Shown piece after piece: positions 1-7,231 of a DNA stretch of 64,000 nt. The DNA lies in assembly GCF_015350795.1 (NCBI RefSeq), contig NZ_JADKSH010000001.1, positions 682,461-746,460 of the forward strand, read 5' to 3'. The notes beneath the pieces were generated by a model that had not been told where the DNA came from, did not search any database, and saw only the letters and a program-made list of their open reading frames with translations. Each line of letters opens with the position of its first letter. Position 1 is the stretch's first letter. Both the position numbers and the translations under genes were made by a program. This stretch comes from Microbacterium sp. VKM Ac-2870. GTDB taxonomy: Bacteria > Actinomycetota > Actinomycetes > Actinomycetales > Microbacteriaceae.

Positions 1-211
1 CGTCCGACAGCGGGCGCAGTCCGCCGCAGGCGATCGGGATGCCGTGTTCGTCGCGCGCGACGAGGAAGACCGGCACGTCGCCCGCCGATGGCGCAACGCC
101 CGGTTCGTGATCGTCGGACCCGTAGCGCGCGTCGAGCTCCTCCCGCTGGGCGCGACGCAGGCGGTCGGCGTCGGCGTCATCGAACGGGGTGAGCGCGAGA
201 GTCCAGAGCAT
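1..211 (-). CDS. GNAT-type acetyltransferase, N-terminal part (runs off the window)
   Basis: An open frame on the minus strand begins at an ATG at 209-211 and continues off the left edge, giving about 70 residues. It starts MLWTLALTPFDDADADRLRR and contains VFLVARDEHGIPIACGGLRPL, which resembles the first strands of a GNAT N-acetyltransferase, where an exposed strand with a Gly-rich turn leads into the acetyl-CoA core. A GGAAGG ribosome binding site lies a few bases upstream. The acetyl-CoA P-loop itself is outside the window, so the family call rests on the N-terminal pattern only and the substrate is unknown. Confidence 0.6.
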   Translation of the reverse strand, partial: MLWTLALTPFDDADADRLRRAQREELDARYGSDDHEPGVAPSAGDVPVFLVARDEHGIPIACGGLRPLSD

Positions 212-287
212 GAGAGCCTTCCGATCATCCACCGAGCAGCTGCTGCACGCTCTCCATCAGATTCTGGCCCATGTTCTCACCGCGTGA

Positions 288-794
288 TCACGATCGCGGA
301 CGTCGATCGGCGGCGAAGAAGGACCGCTCGTGCCTTGCGGACTCACGAAAGACGAGCTGCATCGCACGGCGCGTCGACTCCAGCTCGGCGAACGAATCGA
401 ACTCGACCTCCCTCTCCACCTCGCAACCCCACGCCGCGAGGGCGGCCGCGAGCATCTCTTCGATGCGCGCTTGCGACAGCATGAGAGTGAACGGGTAGGG
501 CGTCTGCAACCCCCGGAAGTCGAGGTGCGCGAGCGTCTGCGTGCCGTCGCGCACGGTGAAGTCGGGCACCACGATCCCCTCCTCGACGATGGGCGTCGCC
601 ATGTGGATGGTCGAGAGCACCTCGAGCGTCCGCGCGTGGATCACGGCGGCGCGGGATGTCGACGCACCCCGCGGTGCCGCATCGACGATCCGCACGTTCA
701 CTCCGCGGCGCCGCAACGTGAGCGCCGCGGCGAGGCCGACGGGCCCGGCGCCGATGATGAGGACGTCGGAAGTGCGAGAAGGATAAGTCAGCAT
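288..794 (-). pseudogene. Truncated FAD-dependent aromatic-ring monooxygenase
   Basis: From the ATG at 792-794 the frame encodes about 168 residues. Residues 10-16 hold the Rossmann dinucleotide motif DVLIIGAGPVGLAAAL, followed by VRIVDAAPRGASTSRAAVIHARTLEVL, as in FAD/NADPH hydroxylases of the PheA/TfdB or MhpA type. Such enzymes usually have 380-550 residues and contain a GD motif (GADGxxS) that is absent here. After about residue 130 the similarity breaks down and the frame stops, so the NADPH-binding and substrate domains are missing. It is divergent from the TetR gene at 852, its likely former regulator. I read it as a decayed gene; a short functional protein is unlikely. Confidence 0.6.
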
Positions 795-851
795 GCGTTG
801 ACATTTGCACTCCCGTCGCCAAAAGTCTACGCATGTTGCTAAATTGGGGGA

Positions 852-1427
852 ATGACGCGCTCCGACACGCCCTCCCCGACCGAGAAGGGCCGCCGATCCC
901 GCGCGTCGATTCTCCGCGCCGCCGCCGAGCGATTCGAGTCCGACGGGTTCGAGAAGACGACCGTGCGGGCCATCGCGAAGGATGCCGCCATCGATGCGGC
1001 GATGATCATCCGGTACTTCGGGAGCAAGGAAGCCCTCTTCCTCGAAGCCACCAGCATCGAGCTCGACCTCCCGCAGATGGATGCCGTACCGCACGGGCAA
1101 CTCGGCCATGCGCTCGCCCGGCATGCGGTGTCTCTCTGGGAAAGCGAGACCCCCGGGCGCGCGCTGCGCATCCTGCTGCGAGCATCCGCGCAGGATGAGC
1201 AGGGAGCGGCGGCCCGCGTACGCTCCGTGTTCGCCGCGCAGGTGCTGCCCTTCTTGTCGCAGGAGGGGTCGGATGACGCGATGCGGGCGAGCCTCGTTTC
1301 GTCGCAGATTCTCGGCTACGCGTTCGGCCGCTACGTGATCGGGTTCGATCCTCTTGTCGATCTCGGCGATGAGGAGGCGGCGACCCGACTGGGGGCCGCA
1401 CTGCAAGCGGTCATCGACGCGCCGTGA
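852..1427 (+). CDS. TetR/AcrR family transcriptional regulator
   Basis: A 191-residue protein with a typical N-terminal HTH of the TetR family: SRASILRAAAERFESDGFEKTTVRAIAKDAAIDAAMIIRYFGSKEALF spans about residues 16-63 (the motif is quoted only to locate it), and an all-helical ligand domain follows. The length fits the family (190-210). It is transcribed away from the truncated flavin monooxygenase at 288-794. The shared 57-bp intergenic stretch carries GCATGCGTTG near 791 and CGCATGTTG near 830 as possible half-sites. A TetR gene beside a divergent monooxygenase usually represses it in response to an aromatic ligand; since the enzyme is broken, the present target is uncertain. Confidence 0.85.
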   Translation: MTRSDTPSPTEKGRRSRASILRAAAERFESDGFEKTTVRAIAKDAAIDAAMIIRYFGSKEALFLEATSIELDLPQMDAVPHGQLGHALARHAVSLWESETPGRALRILLRASAQDEQGAAARVRSVFAAQVLPFLSQEGSDDAMRASLVSSQILGYAFGRYVIGFDPLVDLGDEEAATRLGAALQAVIDAP

Positions 1428-1463
1428 TGAACACGTCGCCGCATCGCGGGTTAGCATCTGCTC

Positions 1464-1502
1464 ATGCGCACATCGAGCTCCTCGTGGTGGTGGCTGCAAT
1501 AG
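1464..1502 (+). CDS. trpL: Tryptophan leader peptide (MRTSSSSWWWLQ)
   Basis: A 12-codon ORF reads Met-Arg-Thr-Ser-Ser-Ser-Ser-Trp-Trp-Trp-Leu-Gln-stop, with three consecutive TGG codons at 1485-1493. It lies 90 bases upstream of the tryptophanyl-tRNA synthetase gene. Three Trp codons in such a short ORF are the hallmark of a ribosome-mediated attenuator, in which shortage of charged tRNA-Trp stalls the leader ribosome. Leaders of this type are known before trp biosynthetic genes and before auxiliary trpS genes in actinobacteria. The peptide itself probably has no other function. It is too short to appear in routine gene calls. Confidence 0.85.
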   Translation: MRTSSSSWWWLQ

Positions 1503-1592
1503 CAGCCAGGTGACGCATGTTCGCGGGCTGCACGGCAGCTCGCAATCCCGCGGTCTCTCCGTGCAGTCCTCTCCTCGGAAAGGACTCCCTTC
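1485..1592 (+). promoter_or_regulatory. Trp-responsive attenuator / RBS-sequestering leader of trpS
   Basis: Four complementary segments follow the Trp codons. TGGCTGC (1491-1497) pairs perfectly with GCAGCCA (1502-1508). GCGGGCTGC (1523-1531) pairs with GCAGCTCGC (1535-1543). Segment 1502-1507 can instead pair with 1526-1531. A third option pairs GGGCTGCACGG (1525-1535) with CCGTGCAGTCC (1559-1569). AGTCCT (1565-1570) is complementary to AGGACT (1581-1586), which covers the trpS ribosome binding site GGAAAGGA (1577-1584). The structures exclude one another, as expected for a leader-peptide switch. No U-run follows the hairpins, so control of translation initiation or a Rho-type end is as plausible as classical termination. 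Confidence 0.7.
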
Positions 1593-2642
1593 ATGGACTC
1601 ATTCGCCGCGACTCAGGCCAGGATGACCGACCTAGACGACCGTATCCGGGCCGAGCCTTCACGCTTCCGCGTGCTGACCGGAGAGCGCCCGACCGGACGA
1701 CTGCACCTCGGTCACTACTTCGGAACACTTTTGGAGCGGGTCACACTGCAGTCTCGCGGCGTCGAGATCTTCCTCGTGCTGGCCGACTACCAGGTCATCA
1801 CCGACCGGGACACCGCACGCGACGTAGGCGCGAACGTTCGTGACGCCGTGCTCGACTACCTGGCGGCGGGCCTCGATCCGGCAAAGACGACGATCTTCCC
1901 GCACTCGGCCGTGCCCTCACTGAACCAGCTGGTCCTGCCCTTCTTGAGTCTCGTGACAGAGGCAGAGCTGCACCGCAATCCGACGGTCAAGGCGGAGACG
2001 GCGGCGTCCGGTCGCGCCCTGAGCGGGCTCATGCTGACCTATCCCGTGCACCAAGCGGCCGACATCCTGTTCTGCAAGGGCAACCTGGTGCCCGTCGGCA
2101 AAGACAACCTCCCGCATGTCGAGATCACGCGGACCATCGCGCGGCGATTCAACGAGCGCTACGGAACCGTCTTCCCCGAGCCGGAGCCGCTCGTCACTGC
2201 GTCACCGGAGGTGCCCGGGGTCGACGGACGGAAGATGTCGAAGAGCTACGGCAACGCCATCGCGCTGGGGATGACCGAGGACGAGACCGCCGCGGTGATC
2301 CGACGAGCCCGCACCGACGGCGAGCGCCGCATCGCTTTCGATCCCGTCGCGCGTCCGGGCGTCTCGGCGCTCCTGACGACGGCGTCCCTCTGCACCGGAA
2401 CGCCGACGGAGGTCATCGCCGACGAGATCGGAGATCGGGGCAGCAGCGAGCTCAAACGGGTAGCGACGGAGGCGGTGAACGAGCGCTTTGCGGACCATCG
2501 GCGTCGGAGGTCGGCGCTGGCGACCGACCCCGACGTGATCGAGTCCGTTCTCCGCGTCGGTATCGACCGTGCCAACGGTATCGCCGATCAGACGCTCGGA
2601 GAAGTCCGCGACCGGATGGGGATGCACTACCTGAGGCGCTGA
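1593..2642 (+). CDS. trpS: Tryptophanyl-tRNA synthetase
   Basis: A class I aminoacyl-tRNA synthetase of 349 residues that charges tRNA-Trp with tryptophan in the cytoplasm. The HIGH-type ATP motif is PTGRLHLGHY at residues 33-42 and the KMSKS loop is exactly KMSKS at 214-218, followed by YGN. The length is normal for bacterial TrpRS (330-350). The start at 1593 is supported by GGAAAGGA 9-12 bases upstream; M11 at 1623 is a weaker alternative. The Trp-codon leader upstream indicates induction when charged tRNA-Trp runs low. In Streptomyces, attenuated trpS genes are auxiliary, indolmycin-resistant copies; whether this is an auxiliary or the only copy cannot be told from the window. Confidence 0.95.
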   Translation: MDSFAATQARMTDLDDRIRAEPSRFRVLTGERPTGRLHLGHYFGTLLERVTLQSRGVEIFLVLADYQVITDRDTARDVGANVRDAVLDYLAAGLDPAKTTIFPHSAVPSLNQLVLPFLSLVTEAELHRNPTVKAETAASGRALSGLMLTYPVHQAADILFCKGNLVPVGKDNLPHVEITRTIARRFNERYGTVFPEPEPLVTASPEVPGVDGRKMSKSYGNAIALGMTEDETAAVIRRARTDGERRIAFDPVARPGVSALLTTASLCTGTPTEVIADEIGDRGSSELKRVATEAVNERFADHRRRRSALATDPDVIESVLRVGIDRANGIADQTLGEVRDRMGMHYLRR

Positions 2643-2676
2643 CGATGGCCACCGTCGCAGCGACGGACCGTTCGCG

Positions 2677-3033
2677 CTAACGGTCGCTGCTCATCCCCGT
2701 AGGCGCCAGGTTCTCCCACGCCCAGGCGCCGAGATCGTCGAGCACGGGCAGGAGACGCCGTCCAGCGTCGGTCAGTTCGTACGAGACCGAGATGGGCGGG
2801 CCGGGGTCGACGGTGCGCACGGCAAGTCCCGCCCCGGCGAGTTCCGTCAAACGGTCGGAGAGCACCGCATCGCTGATGCCCGATACCGCCCGGCGGAGTC
2901 CGACGAACGTCGTCACTCCCGCCCCCAGAGACGACAGGATCATCCCGTTCCACCGTTTGCCGAGCACCGAGAAGGCGAGCGTCACCGCAGCGTCGCATGC
3001 CCCGTGCTCGGCATCCCCCGTCGCGTCGTCCAT
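2677..3033 (-). CDS. HxlR family winged-helix transcriptional regulator
   Basis: A 118-residue protein matching the HxlR/MarR-like family: an N-terminal Cys (C13), then AFSVLGKRWNGMILSSL, FVGLRRAVSGISDAVLSDRLTEL as the recognition region, and a wing ending in VSYELTDAGRRLLPVL. HxlR proteins are small dimeric regulators, and several (YodB, HypR of Bacillus) sense quinones or disulfide stress through a conserved N-terminal Cys and control azoreductases or nitroreductases. It is divergent from the azoreductase at 3112 with an 8-bp inverted repeat between them, so it most likely represses that gene and itself. The redox role of C13 is inferred. Confidence 0.9.
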   Translation of the reverse strand: MDDATGDAEHGACDAAVTLAFSVLGKRWNGMILSSLGAGVTTFVGLRRAVSGISDAVLSDRLTELAGAGLAVRTVDPGPPISVSYELTDAGRRLLPVLDDLGAWAWENLAPTGMSSDR

Positions 3034-3043
3034 CAGCCCATCT

Positions 3044-3090
3044 TAGTCGTGCTACATTCTCGCTAGTCGCTTTGTTTTTCCTAGCGACTA
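3044..3090. promoter_or_regulatory. Probable HxlR operator: inverted repeat TAGTCGCT-N11-AGCGACTA
   Basis: TAGTCGCT at 3064-3071 and AGCGACTA at 3083-3090 form a perfect 8-bp inverted repeat with an 11-base spacer, and a further half-site TAGTCG lies at 3044-3049. This spacing suits a dimeric winged-helix regulator. The repeat lies midway between the divergent hxlR-like gene and the azoreductase, so one bound dimer could control both promoters. Confidence 0.7.
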
Positions 3091-3111
3091 TCATTTTACG
3101 ATCGGAGTGAT

Positions 3112-3768
3112 ATGTCGCTGTTCCGTCTGGATGCCAGCATTCTGCCCGCCACGAGTGCCAGCAGGTCGCTCGCCGACCTCGTCGAGTGCGAGTGGGTTAC
3201 CGCCCACCCCGATTCGGTCGTCACGCGACGCGATCTCGCCGCCGACCCGATCCCGGCGACCGCCTGGGCGGATGCCGTCACCGCAGGATTCGTCGGCGAC
3301 AACGAGCGCACCGAGCGGCAGCGCGAGGCACGAGCCCTCGCGGCGACGCTGGCGGATGAGCTCATCGGCGCCGAAGCGCTGCTCTTCGCGATTCCCCTCT
3401 ACAACTACGGCGTCTCGCAGCACGTCAAGACGTGGTTCGACCTGGCGCACACCGATCCGCGTATCGACCCTCAGGGCACCGCGCTGCGGGGAAAGCCCGC
3501 GACCCTCGTCACGGTGCTCGGCGGCAACTACGCGCCGGGAACGCCGAAAGAAGGCTGGGATCACTCCACGGCGTGGCTGCGCCGCGTGCTCGCCGACGTG
3601 TGGGGACTCGAACTGCGCGTCGTCGAGCGCCCGTTCACGCTCGTGGGCGTAAACCCGGCCCTGGACGCGTTCACGGATGCCGCCGCGGCACTCAAGGCCA
3701 AGGCGGAAACCGACGCCGTGGCGTACGGGCGCGAGGTGGCCGCGACGAGGCGCTCATCGGCCGCCTGA
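3112..3768 (+). CDS. azoR: FMN-dependent NADH-azoreductase / NAD(P)H:quinone oxidoreductase
   Basis: A 218-residue flavodoxin-fold protein. It begins MSLFRLDASILPATSASRSLADL, corresponding to the phosphate-binding loop that holds FMN, and has FAIPLYNYGVSQHVKTWFDLAH (about residues 90-111), the conserved FMN/ring contact of the AzoR/AcpD family, followed by GKPATLVTVLGGNYAPGTP. Family members reduce azo dyes and quinones with NADH by a ping-pong mechanism in the cytoplasm. GGAG at 3104-3107 sets the start. Divergent from the HxlR regulator, suggesting induction by quinone or electrophile stress. Confidence 0.88.
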   Translation: MSLFRLDASILPATSASRSLADLVECEWVTAHPDSVVTRRDLAADPIPATAWADAVTAGFVGDNERTERQREARALAATLADELIGAEALLFAIPLYNYGVSQHVKTWFDLAHTDPRIDPQGTALRGKPATLVTVLGGNYAPGTPKEGWDHSTAWLRRVLADVWGLELRVVERPFTLVGVNPALDAFTDAAAALKAKAETDAVAYGREVAATRRSSAA

Positions 3769-3858
3769 CGGCGGCGTGGAGGCGCGGGGTGGGGGCCGTC
3801 GGGTGCGCGGCCCCACCCTCGCCGGGCAGCGATGTCACGGGGCAGGTCACCGCTCACA

Positions 3859-4344
3859 TCACGCTCTGGTACCAGCCGACGGTGACGAGGGCGCGCGAGC
3901 ACTCCGCCCCGTCAAGACTTCCCGGACCATCATCAGAACGAAAGCCAAAATACTGAGGGGAACCGCGAAAAACGAGAGCTCCGTGATGATCCCCCAACTC
4001 CCTTGCCCCCGATACTCATAGTCGTTCTGATACCAGTACACGGTGCCAAACATCGTCAACGGCCATATCAACGAACCCCACACGAACAGCCACAGAAAGA
4101 CGACGTGATCCCAGCGCGCTTTTCTGTCGAGCGAATGCAGGTACAGCTGCAAGGCTCCGGTGATGAATACGTGCACGGTAACCACGAGGGCAAGCTGACC
4201 GACGAGGTACTCCCGGTCGGCTGCCGAAAAGGTTGCGGCGTTGCGAAGGACGAGGAATCCGTCGGGAACACCGCCAATGACGAAGATCACTCCGAAACTC
4301 ACGAGGGCCCATGTGGAGACGAGCCACAGACTGACACGGGGCAT
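3859..4344 (-). CDS. Four-helix membrane protein of unknown function
   Basis: About 161 residues with four hydrophobic segments: VSLWLVSTWALVSFGVIFVI, LVGQLALVVTVHVFITGALQLYL, HVVFLWLFVWGSLIWPLTMFGTVYW and LSFFAVPLSILAFVLMMV. Two in-frame ATGs lie upstream, but GGGAG is 7 bases from the ATG at 4342-4344, which I therefore prefer. The arrangement resembles small predicted actinobacterial membrane proteins without a known role. No catalytic motif is visible. The TetR pseudogene that follows upstream may once have controlled it. Confidence 0.7.
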   Translation of the reverse strand: MPRVSLWLVSTWALVSFGVIFVIGGVPDGFLVLRNAATFSAADREYLVGQLALVVTVHVFITGALQLYLHSLDRKARWDHVVFLWLFVWGSLIWPLTMFGTVYWYQNDYEYRGQGSWGIITELSFFAVPLSILAFVLMMVREVLTGRSARAPSSPSAGTRA

Positions 4345-4503
4345 CGGCATACTCCCTTCACCGGTGAGGTACTGCAGCAGCATTCTCACCCTCGAGACAA
4401 GCTTCGGGCCCTCGATGCGCGAGGCATCCGCTCCCCGTCGGGCCAGTGGATTCCGTCATGGTATCGACACTGCCGGACCGCTCAGAACGAAGACCAGCGG
4501 TGT

Positions 4504-5075
4504 CTAGGAGTGAGTGCCCCCGCGATACCGCAGCCCGTCCAGCAGGAGTACAACCATTCTCATTGCGGTGTCGCTGCCGCTGCCAAGAAAGGGCACGCAG
4601 AGGTGCGAGATCGCTCCGAGCATGTCGACCGGAGTGACGTTCGCGCGGATCTCCCCCGCGCGTTCCGAGTTCTCCAGCAGCGCGCCGAGCGCGGGAACCG
4701 CGTGCGCGTGGAAGTACTCGGGGAGCGCCGCGTAGGCCGGGTCGCCGGAGTGCAGCGCGCTAGCGAGCCCCCGTTTGGTCTCCACGAACTCGCGATACCT
4801 CTGCCCCCACACGGCGAGCGCCTTCCCGGGAGGGTACTGCTCTGAGATCGGCGCGGCGGCTACGCACTCGTCGAGCTCGTGTCGGAAGACGGCGGCGACG
4901 AGGTCGGAGCGCAGGGAAAGTACCGGTACGGCGTCGCCGCTCCAACGCCGGCGCGCGGCGATTGCGCGCACGTTGACATCGACTCCGTGCGCGGCGAACT
5001 GCTCGTTGGCGGCGACCAGCAGGGCATCGGCGTTGCGCTGGGCACGACGACGTGATGCCTGACGTCAAGCATCCC
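4504..5075 (-). pseudogene. TetR family regulator with frameshifts in its DNA-binding domain
   Basis: The C-terminal 135 residues (LRSDLVAAVFRHELDECVAAAP onward) read as a good TetR ligand domain. The N-terminal HTH is recognisable only by switching frames: QRNADALLVAANEQFAAHG and VDVNVRAIAAR are in one frame, AGVGAATPYRYFP (the recognition helix) in another, and LRSDLV returns to the first. Two small deletions near 4949 and 4920 compensate each other, so the open frame continues with a nonsense stretch in place of the recognition helix. Reading upstream in frame gives a TGA before any start codon; the only nearby ATG (about 5073) is in another frame. I conclude that DNA binding is lost. Confidence 0.7.
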
Positions 5076-5109
5076 GGTGAGAGCCAGTCGCACGCTCTCG
5101 CGAAAAGCA

Positions 5110-5144
5110 AAGAAGCCCCCCGCAATTCTGCGGAGGGCTTCTTT
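5110..5144. terminator. Terminator hairpin, probably of the native tRNA-Pro
   Basis: AAGAAGCCC with its continuation pairs with GGGCTTCTT around an ATTC-type loop. On the minus strand it is followed by TTTGCTTTT, and the plus strand has CTTTTC, so it could work both ways. It lies about 50 bases from the place where the tRNA-Pro 3' end would sit before insertion of the element, consistent with a tRNA terminator. Confidence 0.7.
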
Positions 5145-5175
5145 TCGACCCCTGAGGCAGTCCCTTTGTCCAAGA

Positions 5176-5200
5176 GGTTTGAACATCCTCAATATGGTCG
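5176..5200 (+). repeat. attL: left 25-bp direct repeat of the integrated element
   Basis: These 25 bases (starting GGTTTGAAC, ending AATATGGTCG) are identical to 33741-33765, and TTGTCCAA precedes both copies. The last bases, TGGTCG, are the complement of the discriminator and CCA of tRNA-Pro. To the left is the presumed native terminator, to the right element DNA. The copies define an element of 28,565 bp between crossovers. Confidence 0.8.
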
Positions 5201-5292
5201 ACATTGTCTATCTCTGTTCCAATAAATCGACGGCCTCCGTTACGGCGGCTCAGATCCGCGAGATTTCAAGCTCCGAAGGCGGGTATGAACGG

Positions 5293-5634
5293 ATGTCCCG
5301 ACCTCGCGTCAAGCGTGGCTGGAACCGCCTGAATGCCGACCAACAAGCCGCCGTCGTCACCCGGTACAGCAACGGCGAGACGTCAACCGCGCTCGCCGAG
5401 GAGTACGGCGTCGCGAAGTCCACCATTCTGCGGATCCTGCGCGAAGCCCGGGTCGTTGTGCGGCGTCAGCCGATGAGTCCCGAGCAGGTGAGCAAAGCAG
5501 CCCAGCTGTATGAGGCAGGACTATCACTTTCGCAAGTCGCCAAACATCTCGACGTGAACCAGGAGACGATGCGCACCGCCATCCTGAAGGCTGGTGCCGC
5601 ACTGCGTGAACCGACGAAGGCAAAGACCGCGTAA
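5293..5634 (+). CDS. Protein with two Hin/resolvase-type helix-turn-helix domains
   Basis: From the ATG at 5293, preceded by GAAGGCGGG, the protein has 113 residues. Two similar HTH units are visible: TSTALAEEYGVAKSTILRIL at about residues 32-51 and LSLSQVAKHLDVNQETMRTAI at about 78-98, both of the Hin/homeodomain-like recombinase type. It is the first gene at the left end of the element. Proteins of this kind can act as excision or direction factors or regulators for recombinases; that role is an inference. The open frame extends upstream without a stop through attL, in the frame of the integrase at the other end (see findings). Its TAA stop directly abuts the IS element at 5635, so truncation of a longer protein is possible. 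Confidence 0.7.
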   Translation: MSRPRVKRGWNRLNADQQAAVVTRYSNGETSTALAEEYGVAKSTILRILREARVVVRRQPMSPEQVSKAAQLYEAGLSLSQVAKHLDVNQETMRTAILKAGAALREPTKAKTA

Positions 5635-5688
5635 TGAAGCGCCCTGAGTTTGTTGGAGACTCCTGACCTTGGAAACGAGGATGAGGTT

Positions 5689-6033
5689 ATGCCGAAGGAA
5701 CTGGCGAATGGGAAGCCGACGACGCGTCGCTACTCGGTCGAGGAGAAGGCCGCCGCGGTGCGGATGGTGAGGACGCTGCGCGCTGAGCTCGGTGTCTCGC
5801 AAGGGACGGTTCAGCGCGTCGCGACGCAGCTCGGATACGGGGTCGAGTCCGTGCGGATGTGGGTCAAGCAGGCCGATATCGACGACGGCCTCACGGCGGG
5901 CGTGAGCAGCGTCGAGGCGCAGCGGGTGCGTGAGCTCGAGCAGGAGAACCGCGAGCTGCGGCGGGCGAATGAGGTGTTGAAGCGGGCTGCGTCTTTCTTC
6001 GGGGCGGAGCTCGACCGCCACTACCGGAAGTAG
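5689..6033 (+). CDS. IS3-family transposase OrfA (HTH subunit)
   Basis: A 114-residue protein starting MPKELANGKPTTRRYSVEEK. It has an HTH of the transposase_8 type, GTVQRVATQLGYGVESVRMWVKQA (about residues 43-66), and a leucine-zipper coiled coil, VRELEQENRELRRANEVLKRAASFF, ending in ELDRHYRK, as usual for IS3 OrfA. GAGG precedes the ATG. OrfB lies in the -1 frame, so a programmed frameshift near the GAGCTCGACCGCC stretch would produce the OrfAB transposase. Confidence 0.88.
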   Translation: MPKELANGKPTTRRYSVEEKAAAVRMVRTLRAELGVSQGTVQRVATQLGYGVESVRMWVKQADIDDGLTAGVSSVEAQRVRELEQENRELRRANEVLKRAASFFGAELDRHYRK

Positions 6034-6065
6034 TCGCGTTCGTCGATGCGAACAAGGACGACCTC

Positions 6066-6953
6066 GTGGACGGTCGCCGGCTCGGAGTCGAGCTCATCTG
6101 CAGACTGTTGCAGGTGGCTCCGAGCAGCTACTACACCGCCAAGTCCCGCGCCCCGTCCGCCCGCGCTGTGCGGGACGAGGAGCTGATCCCACGGCTGGTC
6201 GAGCTGTGGGAGGCGAACTACCGGGTCTACGGGGTCCGCAAGCTCTGGAAGGCTGCCCGGCGGGCGGGCATCATGATCGGCCGGGACCAGACCGCCAGGT
6301 TGATGCGCACGGCGGGGATCGAGGGGGCACGTCGTTCGAAGCGGGTTAAGACCACCAGGCCGGACCCAGCGTCGGCGCGGCATCCAGACCTCGTGAAGCG
6401 GGAGTTCACCGCGACCGCACCGAACCGGCTCTGGGTCACCGATCTGACGTTCGTGCCGACCTGGGCCGGCGTCGCATACGTGTGCTTCATCATCGACGCG
6501 TTCAGCAGGATGATCGTCGGGTGGCGGGTCGCGTCGCACATGCGCACCGAGATGGTCCTCGACGCGATCGAGATGGCCCGCTGGTCACGCGGCGCTCGGC
6601 ACGAGGATCTGCGCTGTCACAGCGATGCGGGGTCTCAGTTCACGTCGATTCGCTACGGCGAACGCCTGGCAGAGATCGGCGCGACACCCTCGATCGGAAC
6701 CGTCGGGGACAGCTACGACAACGCCCTCGCCGAGACAGTGAACGGCTACTACAAGGCCGAACTCGTCCGCGGACCCGCACGATCAGGGCCGTGGAAGACC
6801 GTCGAGGACCTCGAGCTCGCGACGCTCGGCTGGGTGCACTGGCACAACACTCAGCGCCTCCACGGTTACCTCGGCGACCTCCCGCCCGCCGAGTTCGAGA
6901 GCGCGTTCTATGCTGTCCCCAACGACCGCAATGTGCTGGTCGGAATCAAATAG
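6066..6953 (+). CDS. IS3-family transposase OrfB (DDE integrase core)
   Basis: A 295-residue reading from a GTG; in vivo it is probably made as the fused OrfAB. The N-terminal HTH_21 region (LICRLLQVAPSSYYTAKSR, then YRVYGVRKLWKAARRAGIMIGRDQTARLM) is followed by an rve integrase core. The catalytic acids are visible in LWVTDLTFVPT (D), CHSDAGSQFTS (D) and YDNALAETVNGYYKAEL (E). The C-terminal WVHWHNTQRLHGYLGDLPPAEFE is the family signature. All catalytic residues are present, so the IS may be active. Confidence 0.9.
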   Translation: MDGRRLGVELICRLLQVAPSSYYTAKSRAPSARAVRDEELIPRLVELWEANYRVYGVRKLWKAARRAGIMIGRDQTARLMRTAGIEGARRSKRVKTTRPDPASARHPDLVKREFTATAPNRLWVTDLTFVPTWAGVAYVCFIIDAFSRMIVGWRVASHMRTEMVLDAIEMARWSRGARHEDLRCHSDAGSQFTSIRYGERLAEIGATPSIGTVGDSYDNALAETVNGYYKAELVRGPARSGPWKTVEDLELATLGWVHWHNTQRLHGYLGDLPPAEFESAFYAVPNDRNVLVGIK

Positions 6954-6985
6954 CGCGAGTCTCCATCAGACCCAGGGCGCTTCAC

Positions 6986-7192
6986 TCGGATGCTGAGGAG
7001 CTCTTTGCTCGCCTTCAGTCCACGGCACCGATCGAACTAGCGTTCGAGAACGTACCGGAAGAGTTGGCACCAGCACTGTTCCTCCGCCACATCGTGCGTC
7101 ATGTCCTGGATAACTCGCCAATCACGCGGCACGAGAATGCCCGCCAGCTCTTGGCTGATGCCGGGCGTGAGGAACGGATCGGTGACAACTGA
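6986..7192 (+). pseudogene. C-terminal fragment of an unknown gene next to the IS
   Basis: Directly after the right IS end, an open frame of about 68 codons reads SDAEELFARLQSTAPIELAF and continues to REERIGDN and a TGA, with no start codon of its own. The composition is protein-like (alternating hydrophobic and charged residues, amphipathic helices around FLRHIVRHVLDN). I do not recognise the family. Its 5' part was probably lost when the IS arrived or recombined; it is not a continuation of the HTH gene to the left as far as I can see. Confidence 0.45.
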
Positions 7193-7231
7193 TCGTTAGT
7201 GCCGGGAGGCGCTCGCGGAAAGGATGTCATC

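Larger units (their letters stand above)
5635..6984 (+). mobile_element. Complete IS3-family insertion sequence (1,350 bp)
   Basis: The terminal inverted repeats start TGAAGCGCCCTG at both ends (5635 onward, and the complement ending at 6984) and match over about 31 bp with a few mismatches. Inside are overlapping-frame orfA and orfB. The flanking triplets are TAA on the left and CTC on the right, so the 3-4 bp target duplication usual for IS3 is absent, which suggests that recombination or deletion followed insertion. Confidence 0.85.

Noticed and set aside
288..1499. A 403-codon open frame on the minus strand covering the TetR gene and the monooxygenase
   Set aside because: Only the part after the ATG at 792-794 looks like protein; the rest is the shadow of the TetR gene on the other strand.
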